Assembly (NCBI GenBank): GCA_004282875.1
Contig: SHLT01000007.1
Coordinates: forward strand, 1-49,337
DNA length: 49,337 nt
DNA from: Chromatiales bacterium
GTDB taxonomy: Bacteria > Pseudomonadota > Gammaproteobacteria > Steroidobacterales > Woeseiaceae
Direction of reading: 5' to 3'
The notes under the pieces were generated by a model. The model did not search any database. It was not told the origin of the DNA and was given only the letters and a program-made list of their open reading frames with translations. Shown in pieces: positions 8,116 through 19,848 of this stretch (the stretch's first letter is position 1; each line of letters starts with the position of its first letter). The position numbers were made by a program, and so were the translations under genes.

Positions 8116-8809
8116 GATTCACCACTCGATACTTGGGTGCAAATAGGGCCTTCGTCATGCGGACGAACAGCGGCGGAAGAAACCTGGTATTCGGCCATTG
8201 AGAGGACTCGACCATCCCCCTTCGTGCATACAACGCCTGCGCGCCTATGTTTTTGGCTGCGACATCAAGGCATAAATTTGAAGATCCACTGAGCTTTGCG
8301 CGTTCCTCGATATCTGACAACAGAGTTGAACCGACCCCTTTACTCCGAAGGTTCGGCCTCACCGCAATGCCCTGAAGATAGAAATCATCATCCGCTACGC
8401 TGTTCAGGATTCGAAACACCGGTCTAAGAAGGGTGTGCATACACTTCAGTCGTAACGCATTGCGACCAGCAGCGCGCTCCAGCGGCTGGTCGGAGAATCC
8501 GCGCAGCTGCGAGCCTGTGTATGCCGAACTCATTCCAACAAATTCGCCCCCAAGATCCGCGAAGGTCACGTACTCGTATGAAAGCGAGTGTTCTGGCTCA
8601 TGAAACGCTGACGCGATTATTGTCTCAGCGTGTTGACCAAGCATGAAGCGAAAGAAGCCATCCGCGGCTTGATCCATGTAACGTGCGAACACAATCCCTT
8701 CACTGTAGTCAGGTTGGGCTGGTCGCAATAGTATCGAGTCTTGCCTCAAGACCTCCCACTCCAACGAGACTCTTTCTGCACGATCTACATTCCCGGCAAC
8801 CGTCCCCAA
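8099..8809 (-). CDS. GNAT-family N-acetyltransferase
   Basis: Transfers an acetyl group from acetyl-CoA to an unidentified acceptor. The acetyl-CoA loop is LQGIAVRPNLRSKGVGSTLLSDIEERA at about residues 144-170, including the RxxGxG/A-like RSKGVG. LDVAAKNIGAQALYARRGM near 180-198 is the usual C-terminal motif B. The N-terminal FARYMDQAADGFFRFMLGQ resembles small GNATs of marine bacteria. The frame opens with a TTG at 8809 and has no ATG until residue 43, so the true start is uncertain; TTG at 8764 is another candidate. It overlaps the DUF1330 gene by 17 nt. Confidence 0.82.
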   Translation of the reverse strand: MGTVAGNVDRAERVSLEWEVLRQDSILLRPAQPDYSEGIVFARYMDQAADGFFRFMLGQHAETIIASAFHEPEHSLSYEYVTFADLGGEFVGMSSAYTGSQLRGFSDQPLERAAGRNALRLKCMHTLLRPVFRILNSVADDDFYLQGIAVRPNLRSKGVGSTLLSDIEERAKLSGSSNLCLDVAAKNIGAQALYARRGMVESSQWPNTRFLPPLFVRMTKALFAPKYRVVNHVPLH

Positions 8810-8914
8810 CCCGCACCCGAATCATTTCAACCGATTCTAGCAGCTCCAGGGACGGGGCTGGAATCGGCCATCACCGGTCATCCGCCTGTAACAATTCACC
8901 CATATATTCGGGCT

Positions 8915-9019
8915 ATGGTCAAAGACAGTCCATATACGATTTCTTCAGGTGTGGTTGCGGCAGTTGCGATAGCTTACTTGCTGTTCGTTTTCATGTTGCT
9001 CGTGCTCTTCTCGTCCTGA
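8915..9019 (+). CDS. Possible 34-residue single-pass membrane peptide
   Basis: ATG at 8915 begins MVKDSPYTISSG, followed by about 20 strongly hydrophobic residues (VVAAVAIAYLLFVFMLLVLF) and SS. This is a typical small membrane protein layout. A TATATT box ends 6 nt before the ATG, so the transcript could be leaderless, although no good -35 is visible. The same frame extends upstream to 8741 with unconvincing sequence. Function is unknown, and the call rests only on composition. Confidence 0.3.
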   Translation: MVKDSPYTISSGVVAAVAIAYLLFVFMLLVLFSS

Positions 9020-9073
9020 GCGGCCACTTCCGAACGCATAGCAATCGATCGTACATCTTCTCGACGAGCGTCG

Positions 9074-9097
9074 CGTAGCGGCCAGAAGCGGTCATTC
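9074..9097 (+). repeat. Degenerate interspersed repeat, copy 1
   Basis: The sequence GCGGCCAGAAGCGGTCATTC shares the core CCAGAAGCrGTCAyT with copies at 11004-11031 and 11591-11616. All three lie between genes. They resemble the short hairpin repeats (GTCCGCTTT, spacer, AAAGCGGTC) scattered in many marine gammaproteobacterial genomes. This copy keeps mainly the right half. Confidence 0.45.
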
Positions 9098-9119
9098 GGA
9101 TTCCGTGTTCTGCGCCATC

Positions 9120-9809
9120 CTAGAGCGCCTGTAACTCCTCGGCGAGATCGGAGATCATGGCTTGCGATGCAGCCTCTGCGTCTTCGAAGTGGGTAAGAAC
9201 GTGAGCGACGTTGGCTATCTCGGTGCGTAAAAGAGCCAGCACCTCCCTGGACCTCAAAGCCCCACTGAAGTCGGCTTCTGCGCCATTGGTTGCTGAATAA
9301 ACCCCCGCGATGCCGAATTCCGCGAAGGCGGGACGTATCTTGTGGATCACGAAGTCCCGCCGAGTCTGCTCATCAAGGATAAGATCGCTGACTATCGAGT
9401 TCCATCCTGCTAGACGATTTCTCAATTCTATATTTCTTATCAAATCAATCCTTCCCGAACTGATAGTCGCGGCTAGCGCGCCTGTCGCCGGATTGTAGTG
9501 GGGTGTCCCGCCTGCTTGGCGGAATAGTGCATCCAATGACTCACCATCAACGGAGTTGTCCGCTTCTGATGCTGAAATAATTTCCCGCATCGCGTCAAGG
9601 TTCAGGCGGTGGATTCCGGCAGTCCTAGCAAGGACTTTTTGATTCGCCGTAAATTCGGCGCGAAGCAAGCTAAGAATCTCCCGCTCCTCCGCACGGTCCT
9701 GCACGCTGTCCCACCATGCATCTATTGAGAACGCCAGAAGTATGCTGGCGACAATGGCAGACGCTTCAACAAATATTCGTGTCCACGGAATGGTCTGTGT
9801 GTTGCTCAT
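9120..9809 (-). CDS. Membrane-anchored protein of unknown function (DUF6090-like)
   Basis: A 229-residue protein with one N-terminal membrane helix (IFVEASAIVASILLAFSIDAWWD) followed by a charged, helical periplasmic or cytoplasmic part. The pattern of a TM segment ending in AFxIDxWWD, then ExxxLxxLxxEFxxNxxxL, is the layout of the DUF6090-type proteins common in marine bacteria. Function is unknown. The segment is less GC-rich than the housekeeping genes nearby and uses more AT-rich codons. No partner gene is evident. Confidence 0.7.
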   Translation of the reverse strand: MSNTQTIPWTRIFVEASAIVASILLAFSIDAWWDSVQDRAEEREILSLLRAEFTANQKVLARTAGIHRLNLDAMREIISASEADNSVDGESLDALFRQAGGTPHYNPATGALAATISSGRIDLIRNIELRNRLAGWNSIVSDLILDEQTRRDFVIHKIRPAFAEFGIAGVYSATNGAEADFSGALRSREVLALLRTEIANVAHVLTHFEDAEAASQAMISDLAEELQAL

Positions 9810-9895
9810 TCCAAGAAATCCGAACTGTCCAACTTCGGCTTTGGGTCCCTACCAGTCATTGTAGTTGAAACCAGGCAGAATGCCGCTTTCGACCA

Positions 9896-10240
9896 TTACG
9901 GGATATTCAGATTTGTGAAGGCAACAGCCGAAAGTATCCCCACGAATATGAGAATCCCCCACGCGCCACTTACGTAGTAGCAGATTCGGGATTTCAGCAG
10001 TAACGTCAATTCCTGACCGGACAACTGACTGCCGTACTTCGTTTGTATCCTCTTGAGATACGGAATCAATCCTGATGTTGTGAGAGCGTATTCGCCGACA
10101 CTATCCGGGAAGTCTCTAACCGGTCCTAACCGAGCCTCGACACGTTTCTCAAGCTCGTAATAGGAGCTCTTGTGTGCTCTCCAAACTAACCCTGCTAGCA
10201 CAAGGTGAACGACGACGAAAATAGCAGTCAGGAATAGCAT
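9896..10240 (-). CDS. Small two-helix membrane protein, unknown
   Basis: A 114-residue protein with a hydrophobic helix at each end (LFLTAIFVVVHLVLAGLVW at the N terminus and YYVSGAWGILIFVGILSAVAF near the C terminus) and a soluble charged middle of about 65 residues. I do not recognise a family. It lies in the accessory segment between two other minus-strand genes of unknown function, with gaps of about 85-90 nt on either side, so independent transcription is possible. Confidence 0.6.
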   Translation of the reverse strand: MLFLTAIFVVVHLVLAGLVWRAHKSSYYELEKRVEARLGPVRDFPDSVGEYALTTSGLIPYLKRIQTKYGSQLSGQELTLLLKSRICYYVSGAWGILIFVGILSAVAFTNLNIP

Positions 10241-10329
10241 TTAGTTCGGGCGAAGTGATCGGACCGCTTCATCCCGTCGATCGACTCACGAACCCTGCGA
10301 TGCAGCGGCGCGAAGTCCAAGCGAAAACG

Positions 10330-10896
10330 CTAGTCGGCTGATGCGGCTACGCCCGGCCTGAATGTCAGATTTTTGAAGTGGCAGTGGGAGCCCGGCGGAC
10401 TCAGTGTAGAGAGTTTCGTGATGACACCGTCCTCGACCTTGGCGATATATTTGCACACGAGCCTTGTCACTGCGGTCGACTCCGTGTTGCTCGAGTTTAT
10501 GATCACTTCGTCATGCAAGTTGGCCGGAGCGTGTTCTCCACCATGACCGGCGGCTGAGCTACCGGACGTAAGAGTCACCTGGCCCGGCATCGCACCTCGG
10601 TTTCCTGTCGCTTGGTGCGACGGTGCGCAATTCGGGCAGCCCCTCAACACGGACAGCGAACCTTGCGAGCTACCACGACCATGAGATCCGGAACCCGGAG
10701 GGTTGTACGCGTTAGGTGCCAGGAATCCCCAGATCCAGGCATCCGACCTAATGGTAGTAGGCTGTCCGAGCACAGCGGCAAGTTCCGAGACATCCGCACC
10801 CTGCCAACTCGCGGCTCGAGCGCTAATGCTGTCCGGATTGGGCGCACTGGCACACGCGGACAATCCAAGCAGAATCACAAGCAAATATCGTTGCAT
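10330..10896 (-). CDS. Cysteine-containing lipoprotein, paralogue A of a tandem pair
   Basis: A 188-residue putative outer-membrane or periplasmic lipoprotein. The start is the ATG at 10896; the signal peptide MQRYLLVILLGLSAC ends in lipobox LSAC. Downstream it shares with the next gene ASWQGAxVxEL, a Trp-rich WxWxF segment, CxNCxPS, and VEDGxIxKLxTLSxxGxxCxF at the C terminus. A Gly/Ser/His-rich insert near residues 70-150 is unique to this copy. The upstream GGGTACGA before the ATG is also shared, which supports both the start and a duplication. The frame extends to 10989 without support. Function is unknown. Confidence 0.7.
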   Translation of the reverse strand: MQRYLLVILLGLSACASAPNPDSISARAASWQGADVSELAAVLGQPTTIRSDAWIWGFLAPNAYNPPGSGSHGRGSSQGSLSVLRGCPNCAPSHQATGNRGAMPGQVTLTSGSSAAGHGGEHAPANLHDEVIINSSNTESTAVTRLVCKYIAKVEDGVITKLSTLSPPGSHCHFKNLTFRPGVAASAD

Positions 10897-11003
10897 CGTC
10901 GTACCCGCTGTTGCGCTTATCCCTCGATAGTACCTCATATGGGTTTTTTCACAATTCGTGTTGGGGTTCTGTATCGAATATGGTGCCATTGCGATTCGGC
11001 GGG

Positions 11004-11031
11004 CGGCGGCTTCCGGCCAGAAGCAGTCACT
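11004..11031 (+). repeat. Degenerate interspersed repeat, copy 2
   Basis: CGGCGGCTTCCGGCCAGAAGCAGTCACT lies in the short gap between the two lipoprotein genes. It can fold as a short hairpin (GGCTTCCGGCCAGAAGC: GCTTC pairs with GAAGC). The right half matches the copies at 9074 and 11591. Confidence 0.5.
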
Positions 11032-11035
11032 GGAA

Positions 11036-11518
11036 TTAGGCTGAATTGGGTGGCACGCGCATCGGTAGCTCTTCGAAACGGCAGAAAGCGCCGGTCGCGC
11101 TCAGTGTGCCGAGTTTGACAATCGTCCCATCCTCGACGTCGACCAAGTATGTGCAAACAGGTGGAAATCGCCTTTCAGACTTTGGCGTGGGCCCACCACC
11201 GCGTAGGAAATTGTGAGTAGGATTTGCAGCTGGCGAACCGGTGAACGAGGAAGGCTCACAATTTCTACACGCTGAAGGACCTGACAGAGAGAAAGACTCA
11301 GCTCCCCGAATATAGTTGTCCCTTTTTTCCGGACTAGCCCAGAATTGCCAGTACCATCTATCCCCTTTCTTAAGACCGGGTTGACCACCGAATGCCGCGA
11401 TCAACTCAACCACGGGTGCGCCTTGCCAACTAGCTTTCCGTTCTCCGATGTCATTATCGCCAGGGATACTCACACACGCGGACAAGACAACCAGGATGGC
11501 AATTGAAAGTCGTCGCAT
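11036..11518 (-). CDS. Cysteine-containing lipoprotein, paralogue B of a tandem pair
   Basis: A 160-residue putative lipoprotein. The signal peptide is MRRLSIAILVVLSAC with lipobox LSAC, and a good ribosome-binding site (AGAGGG, 7 nt spacing) precedes the ATG at 11518. Conserved with paralogue A are KASWQGAPVVEL near residue 28, RWYWQFWA near 54, CRNCEPS near 84 and the C-terminal VCTYLVDVEDGTIVKLGTLSATGAFCRF. Four conserved cysteines beyond the lipobox could form two disulfides or a metal site. No known family is recognised. Confidence 0.72.
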   Translation of the reverse strand: MRRLSIAILVVLSACVSIPGDNDIGERKASWQGAPVVELIAAFGGQPGLKKGDRWYWQFWASPEKRDNYIRGAESFSLSGPSACRNCEPSSFTGSPAANPTHNFLRGGGPTPKSERRFPPVCTYLVDVEDGTIVKLGTLSATGAFCRFEELPMRVPPNSA

Positions 11519-11590
11519 GATCGTACCCTCTCAGTTTCTTGATGCCATTATTCTAGTACAAACGGCACAGAAGCTCCGTTCACGGCGAGC

Positions 11591-11616
11591 GTCCGCTTTG
11601 GGTCAAAAGCAGTCAC
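11591..11616 (+). repeat. Interspersed repeat, copy 3 (best preserved hairpin)
   Basis: GTCCGCTTTGGGTCAAAAGCAGTCAC folds with GTCCGCTTT pairing imperfectly to AAAAGCAGTC around GGGTC. It is the best-preserved of the three copies and resembles the GTCCGCTTTGGGTC-type hairpin repeats seen between genes of many marine gammaproteobacteria. Confidence 0.55.
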
Positions 11617-11716
11617 TAAAAGACTACCACGCGAGCGGCTGCTCTCCGCGGCATTGCGGACGTTCAACTGGCCGGGAAATTACTGTTCCTGCAGCCTGGC
11701 TGGTGCAAATATTCAG

Positions 11717-11774
11717 GCGGTGGCGGTTCCTTGGCGAAGTTTTCCGCCACGCTCAATAACCCGCCACGTGGCGG
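11717..11774. promoter_or_regulatory. Cluster of CCGCCAC/GTGGCGG inverted repeats, possible operator
   Basis: The heptamer occurs four times in 58 nt. GTGGCGG at 11721-11727 and CCGCCAC at 11744-11750 could form a 7-bp stem, and CCGCCACGTGGCGG at 11761-11774 is a perfect 14-bp palindrome. The palindrome lies about 32 nt before the likely -35 of the next gene, a position suited to an activator or repressor. No protein can be assigned. Confidence 0.5.
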
Positions 11775-11805
11775 ATCGACTTTGACGCCATAGTATTCTT
11801 ATATT

Positions 11806-11834
11806 TTTCCATACAAGTCAATTAGTTATATAAT
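11806..11834 (+). promoter_or_regulatory. Sigma-70-type promoter, possibly giving a leaderless mRNA
   Basis: A consensus TATAAT at 11829-11834 is preceded at 17 nt by TTTCCA (11806-11811). The ATG at 11842 comes 7 nt after the -10 box, just where transcription should start. No ribosome-binding site can fit, so the message is probably leaderless. Confidence 0.55.
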
Positions 11835-11841
11835 CTGTCCC

Positions 11842-12273
11842 ATGTCTGAAGTTTCCAGATCCACACTGAAAGTCATCGCCGCCATCATCTGGCTGGGCGG
11901 CGGATTGATTCTTGCGCTAAAGGCCCGTGAGTTTTTTGCCGCGGCCAAATTGCTGCAACCGGACAGTGCCTGGTCGTGGATCGCTGTGATCGTGGCTATC
12001 CTGATCGGAGGCCTGAAGGCTCACTTCATTTTCGGCCGGTTCTGCCGCAAGAACCTCGACAGGATTGCAGCGCTGGACGTGCCGCGCCCATGGCAGGCAT
12101 TCAGAACCCGCTTCTACCTGTTTCTCGCAACGATGGTGCTACTTGCTGCCGTGCTGTCCGGGCTCGCAGTCGGTTCCTATCCCGCACTGCTTGGCGTCGT
12201 GATGCTCGACGTCAGCCTGGCGGTTGCGCTGCTGGGGAGTGCGCGATTCTTCTGGACGCATCCTCGACCGTAG
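11842..12273 (+). CDS. Four-helix inner-membrane protein, unknown
   Basis: A 143-residue hydrophobic protein with four predicted membrane segments: VIAAIIWLGGGLILALKA, SWIAVIVAILIGGLKAHFIF, FYLFLATMVLLAAVLSGLAVG, and ALLGVVMLDVSLAVALLG. A cytoplasmic loop rich in basic residues (FCRKNLDRI) lies between helices 2 and 3. I recognise no family. A consensus TATAAT directly upstream supports it as a real gene. Its last 62 nt overlap the 3' end of the convergent truD gene. Confidence 0.7.
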   Translation: MSEVSRSTLKVIAAIIWLGGGLILALKAREFFAAAKLLQPDSAWSWIAVIVAILIGGLKAHFIFGRFCRKNLDRIAALDVPRPWQAFRTRFYLFLATMVLLAAVLSGLAVGSYPALLGVVMLDVSLAVALLGSARFFWTHPRP

Positions 12274-13231
12274 CCAGTTCCCTCAGAACAGCGGTCGCAA
12301 ACGCACCGCGGCCGAGACGGAATGACAATTCCACGGCATCGTCGGTAATGTCCCATTCGAGGTCACCGACACGCAGACGCAGACTTCTCGTGCCCGGCTC
12401 GACGCGTGCTTTCGCCAGGGCCGCCAGCCAGGCGTCAGGCCCATGCGTCGAACCGTCTCCAATGAGCTCGCCCGCCGGGTGAATATCCAGCGCTTCGCAG
12501 CGGCGCAGCAAATCATCATCAACGGCTTCAACAGCGAAGACACTGTTGGTGCCGTCCAGGTTGGCCTTGTCGCCGGCGGAAACCTGGTTCCAGGTTCCTG
12601 CGCGAACGCGTTCGTCGAGCTGCTCGTTAAAGATCAGCGAACGCATGGTCGAAATCGCAATGCTGCGCTTGTGCCGCGGCAGCCGCTTGCCGGCGGCGAA
12701 TACGTCAGCGAGTTCGAGGTTATTACCAGCGCGGCCAAACCGCTGTTCGCCGAAATAGTTCGGTACGCCCTGCTCCCGTATCAGCTGCAAGCGCTGGTCC
12801 AGCGCTGCCGCATGCCCGGACAGGTTCGTACCCCGCAGGACGATGCGAAAGGCATTCGCTTTGTGTGCACCTCGGCGCAGCTTTTTTTGATGGCGCTGGA
12901 CCTCGAGCACCCTGACGCCCTCGAGGTCGAGGGCCTGCCAGTGGGGCGCGTGCCAGCGCGGGATGCTAAACCACTGCCGGGTCACAGCATGCCGATCTTT
13001 CAGGCCCGAATAACCGACGTCTTTAGCCGGGACCGCGGCATGCCGCGCAAGTTGCCGCCCGACCCATTCGGTGTTCGCGCCGGTTTTTTCAATCCAGAGG
13101 AAGTCGTGCTCGCCATCGCCCGAGAGCGCGTAGCCGAGTTCCTCGGTGACCTGGAAGTCTTCCGGTTGCGAGCGTATCTCAGCCGCAAACAGCGGGCCGC
13201 CGTGCGCGCGGGCCCAGTCAGGGAGTGGCAT
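12212..13231 (-). CDS. truD: tRNA pseudouridine(13) synthase TruD
   Basis: Isomerises U13 of tRNA-Glu to pseudouridine. The catalytic motif GYSGLKDRHAVTRQWFS is at about residues 73-89, with the nucleophilic Asp in KDRHA. Other family signatures are NYFGEQRFGR near 158-167 and the FNEQLDERV stretch near 200. Length 339 is normal. It starts 9 nt after the ftsB stop, where ispD and ispF would normally intervene. The C terminus overlaps the convergent membrane-protein gene by 62 nt, so the two ends are mutually constrained. Confidence 0.94.
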   Translation of the reverse strand: MPLPDWARAHGGPLFAAEIRSQPEDFQVTEELGYALSGDGEHDFLWIEKTGANTEWVGRQLARHAAVPAKDVGYSGLKDRHAVTRQWFSIPRWHAPHWQALDLEGVRVLEVQRHQKKLRRGAHKANAFRIVLRGTNLSGHAAALDQRLQLIREQGVPNYFGEQRFGRAGNNLELADVFAAGKRLPRHKRSIAISTMRSLIFNEQLDERVRAGTWNQVSAGDKANLDGTNSVFAVEAVDDDLLRRCEALDIHPAGELIGDGSTHGPDAWLAALAKARVEPGTRSLRLRVGDLEWDITDDAVELSFRLGRGAFATAVLRELATVEDASRRIAHSPAAQPPG

Positions 13232-13240
13232 TGGGAGACT

Positions 13241-13537
13241 CTAGTAGGACGAGCTGGCGACCGGGACGACCTGGTAGAAGGTCTCTGACTTGCCGATCAT
13301 GCCGAGGTCGGTTCGGGCACGCTCCTCCGCCGCGTCGCGACCCTGCTTGAGATTGACCACTTCGGCATCGAGCGCCGCATTGCGTTCGCGCAGGGATTCA
13401 TTGAGTTCGCGCTGCTCGGCGACCGCCGTGCGCAGCTTGATGGTCTTGCGGTAGCCGTCGTCGGACAGCCAGAGCTCGGCCTGCAGACCGAGCCCGGCGA
13501 GTGCCAACATAATCAGTAACCAACGTGAACCGCCCAT
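13241..13537 (-). CDS. ftsB: Cell division protein FtsB
   Basis: A small bitopic inner-membrane protein of the FtsQLB divisome complex. A single N-terminal membrane helix (WLLIMLALAGLGLQAELW) is followed by a coiled coil (AVAEQRELNESLRERNAALDAEVVNLKQG) and the conserved C-terminal ARTDLGMIGKSETFYQVV. The 98-residue length and location just after eno are diagnostic. GGGGAA precedes the ATG at 13537. Confidence 0.93.
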   Translation of the reverse strand: MGGSRWLLIMLALAGLGLQAELWLSDDGYRKTIKLRTAVAEQRELNESLRERNAALDAEVVNLKQGRDAAEERARTDLGMIGKSETFYQVVPVASSSY

Positions 13538-13567
13538 TGCTTCCCCAAATCGGCTGCCGACGCGCTG

Positions 13568-17525
<3,958 letters not shown>

Positions 17526-17544
17526 TTAACAACGACCGTAATGC

Positions 17545-18864
17545 CTAATGCAGGGCGGGACGATCGCTCCACCGTACTGCAACACCGGGCGATGCCGCAG
17601 CACCGTCGGCGATCCACAGGTCACCGACAGCGACAAGCTGTTCGCCCGAGTACACCAGCGGCACCCGGTCACGCATCCAGGGCACGATCCCCGCTTCTTG
17701 AAGTAATTTCTTCAGTGTCTTCGTATGTGATTGGCCATCAAGGCGAATCTTCTCCCCACCCTTGCGAGACTCGAGCCGCAACTTGGGCCCGACCAGGGCG
17801 GGATCGATGCCACGATCCACACCGGGTTCGAAGCGCAGGATGCCGAGTCCGTTACCAAGCCTGACCGTGCTGCCCGAGATCGGGCCTTCCGGCAGGGCGT
17901 CGGCGAGTTCTTCCGGCAGGAAATACAGCCCATCGCGATATCGCCGGGCAGAACCGCCGGGCCAGCGCACCTGCGGCTCGGCATCCTCGCGCGCGCGCAG
18001 CACTTCGTCCAGGATGGCGTCGAGCTGGAGTGCCGTGGGTAAGGTCAGTCCGCACAGGCGCAATGCGTGCCGTATCAGGTTTTTCCGCCGATGCCTCGGC
18101 AGGGCGAGCAAGGCGGCGACAGGCAGGCGCTCACTGTGCCCGCCCAGGGCCTCGAGATCGATCCTCGCAAGATCGATCAACAAGCTCGTCGCTTCACTGG
18201 CGTGCATCGCGGATCGCTGCAGGCGCGACGCAATATCCGGCCAGCGCGTCTTGAGGCGTGGCAGGATTTCATGCCGCAAAAAATTACGGTCAAAGCGCTT
18301 GTCGGCGTTTGACGGGTCATCAATCCAGTCGATGTCATGGGAACGTGCATACGCCTCGAGGTCCGCCCGATCGAAGTACAGCAGCGGGCGAATCAGCCAA
18401 CCCGGGCCGAAGCGGCGCACCGCGCCGATACCGGCGATGCCGGCCGGACCGCTGCCACGCACCAGGTTGAGCAACAAGGTCTCCGCCTGGTCTTCGCGAT
18501 GGTGTGCACTCATGAGCCAGTCGCCGGGTTCCATTTCGGCATGCAGAGCGCTGTACCGAGCTTCGCGGGCAGACGCCTCGGGGCCCCTGCCCGACTCCAG
18601 CTGCACGTCCACCTTGCGGCCGCGGAAGCCAATACCCAGCGATTTGGCGAAAGCCTCGCAGTGGCGGCTCCATTCATCAGCTTGTTGTTGCAGCCCATGA
18701 TCGATATGAACGGCGATCACGGGAATGTCGGCGGCGGACAGCGCGTGTGCCAGTACGGAGGAATCCAGACCGCCGCTGAATGCGATCAGATAGCGGGCCG
18801 GGCGTTCGGCCTGGTTTTCAAAGGCCGCAAGTCGTTCGAGCAGTTGCTCGGGAGTGAAGCTCAC
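17545..18864 (-). CDS. tilS: tRNA(Ile)-lysidine synthase
   Basis: Modifies C34 of the CAU-anticodon isoleucine tRNA to lysidine so that it reads AUA; essential in most bacteria. The PP-loop ATP motif [14 protein letters not shown] is near residue 29, with HIDHGLQ near 55, [19 protein letters not shown] near 121-139, and the conserved RPLL near 158. Substrate-binding and C-terminal TilS domains follow, ending in a region with [15 protein letters not shown]. Length 439 matches the E. coli type. It overlaps accA by 4 nt. Confidence 0.95.
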   Translation of the reverse strand: MSFTPEQLLERLAAFENQAERPARYLIAFSGGLDSSVLAHALSAADIPVIAVHIDHGLQQQADEWSRHCEAFAKSLGIGFRGRKVDVQLESGRGPEASAREARYSALHAEMEPGDWLMSAHHREDQAETLLLNLVRGSGPAGIAGIGAVRRFGPGWLIRPLLYFDRADLEAYARSHDIDWIDDPSNADKRFDRNFLRHEILPRLKTRWPDIASRLQRSAMHASEATSLLIDLARIDLEALGGHSERLPVAALLALPRHRRKNLIRHALRLCGLTLPTALQLDAILDEVLRAREDAEPQVRWPGGSARRYRDGLYFLPEELADALPEGPISGSTVRLGNGLGILRFEPGVDRGIDPALVGPKLRLESRKGGEKIRLDGQSHTKTLKKLLQEAGIVPWMRDRVPLVYSGEQLVAVGDLWIADGAAASPGVAVRWSDRPALH

Positions 18865-19820
18865 GCCTCTTTGAATCTGCCGAAGCTCGAGAGTCGCTGT
18901 TGCCGCTCCTCGAGTAACTGCTCTGTCGACATTGAACCGAGCTCGTCCAGACTCTTGAGCAGGGCGTTGCGGATGATCTCCGCAGCTTCACCCGGGTTGC
19001 GGTGAGCGCCGCCCAGAGGCTCCTCGAGCACCTCGTCAACAAGGTTGAATTCGTTCAGTTGCGACGCCGTAATGCGCATGGCTTCGGCGGCATCTTCCGC
19101 TTTTTCCGCGCTTTTCCAGAGGATCGAGGCGCAGCCCTCCGGGGAAATTACCGAATAAATGCTGTATTGCAGCATCAGCAGGCGATCGCTCACGCCGATG
19201 GCCAACGCGCCACCAGAGCCGCCCTCCCCGATCACCACGCTGATGATCGGCGTCTTCAGACCCGCCATGAGGAACAGGCTGTACGCAATGGCCTCGCTCT
19301 GGCCGCGCTCCTCGGCGCCGACGCCAGGATAGGCCCCCGGCGTATCGATAAAGGTCACGACCGGCATCGAAAACTTCTCCGCCATGCGCATCAGGCGTTG
19401 CGCTTTTCGATAACCCTCGGGTTTCGGCATGCCGTAGTTGCGGCGCACGCGCTCCTTGGTGTCGCGCCCTTTCTGGTGGCCGATAAACATGACCGCGCGG
19501 CCGTCGATGCGGCCGACGCCGCCGATAATCGCCGGGTCGTCGGCGTACATGCGGTCGCCGTGCAGCTCCTGGAAGTCCGGAGAGATCAGGCTCAGGTAGT
19601 CCTGCGTATAGGGTCGCGATTCGTGGCGTGCCACGCGCGCGATTTGCCAGGGGCTGAGTTTCGCGAAGATGCTCTTGGTGAGCGACTCGCTTTTTGCCTT
19701 CAGGCGCGCGACTTCCTCATTGATATTGATCTCGGAATCGTCACCAACATAACGCAGCTCCTCGATCTTCGCCTCAAGCTCGGCGATGGGCTGCTCAAAA
19801 TCAAGAAATTTCATATCCAT
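18861..19820 (-). CDS. accA: Acetyl-CoA carboxylase carboxyltransferase subunit alpha
   Basis: With AccD it transfers the carboxyl group from carboxybiotin to acetyl-CoA, giving malonyl-CoA for fatty-acid synthesis. Family sequence runs throughout: [18 protein letters not shown] at the start, [16 protein letters not shown] near residue 88, [13 protein letters not shown] near 107, [24 protein letters not shown] near 155-178 and [17 protein letters not shown] near 200. Length 319 is typical. It sits after dnaE and before tilS, the conserved order. Confidence 0.97.
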   Translation of the reverse strand: MDMKFLDFEQPIAELEAKIEELRYVGDDSEININEEVARLKAKSESLTKSIFAKLSPWQIARVARHESRPYTQDYLSLISPDFQELHGDRMYADDPAIIGGVGRIDGRAVMFIGHQKGRDTKERVRRNYGMPKPEGYRKAQRLMRMAEKFSMPVVTFIDTPGAYPGVGAEERGQSEAIAYSLFLMAGLKTPIISVVIGEGGSGGALAIGVSDRLLMLQYSIYSVISPEGCASILWKSAEKAEDAAEAMRITASQLNEFNLVDEVLEEPLGGAHRNPGEAAEIIRNALLKSLDELGSMSTEQLLEERQQRLSSFGRFKEA

Positions 19821-19848
19821 AGGCAGTTCTGCTGCGGCGATTGCGGCC

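Larger units (their letters stand above)
8810..9119. other. Gene-poor stretch with one possible tiny gene and one repeat copy
   Basis: No convincing gene of normal size lies between the acetyltransferase and the next membrane protein. The stretch holds a possible 34-codon membrane peptide (8915-9019) and a degenerate repeat copy (9074-9097). I see no tRNA and no clear terminator. Confidence 0.5.
11519..11841. other. 323-nt intergenic region rich in signals
   Basis: No gene is supported here. The stretch holds the likely promoter of lipoprotein B (minus-strand TAGAAT at 11555-11550), a repeat copy (11591-11616), the CCGCCAC inverted-repeat cluster (11717-11774) and a promoter immediately before the gene at 11842. 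Confidence 0.6.

Noticed and set aside
11448-11759. A 103-codon plus-strand frame
   Set aside because: It overlaps the lipoprotein start antisense, contains the interspersed repeat and the inverted-repeat cluster, and has no protein-like features.
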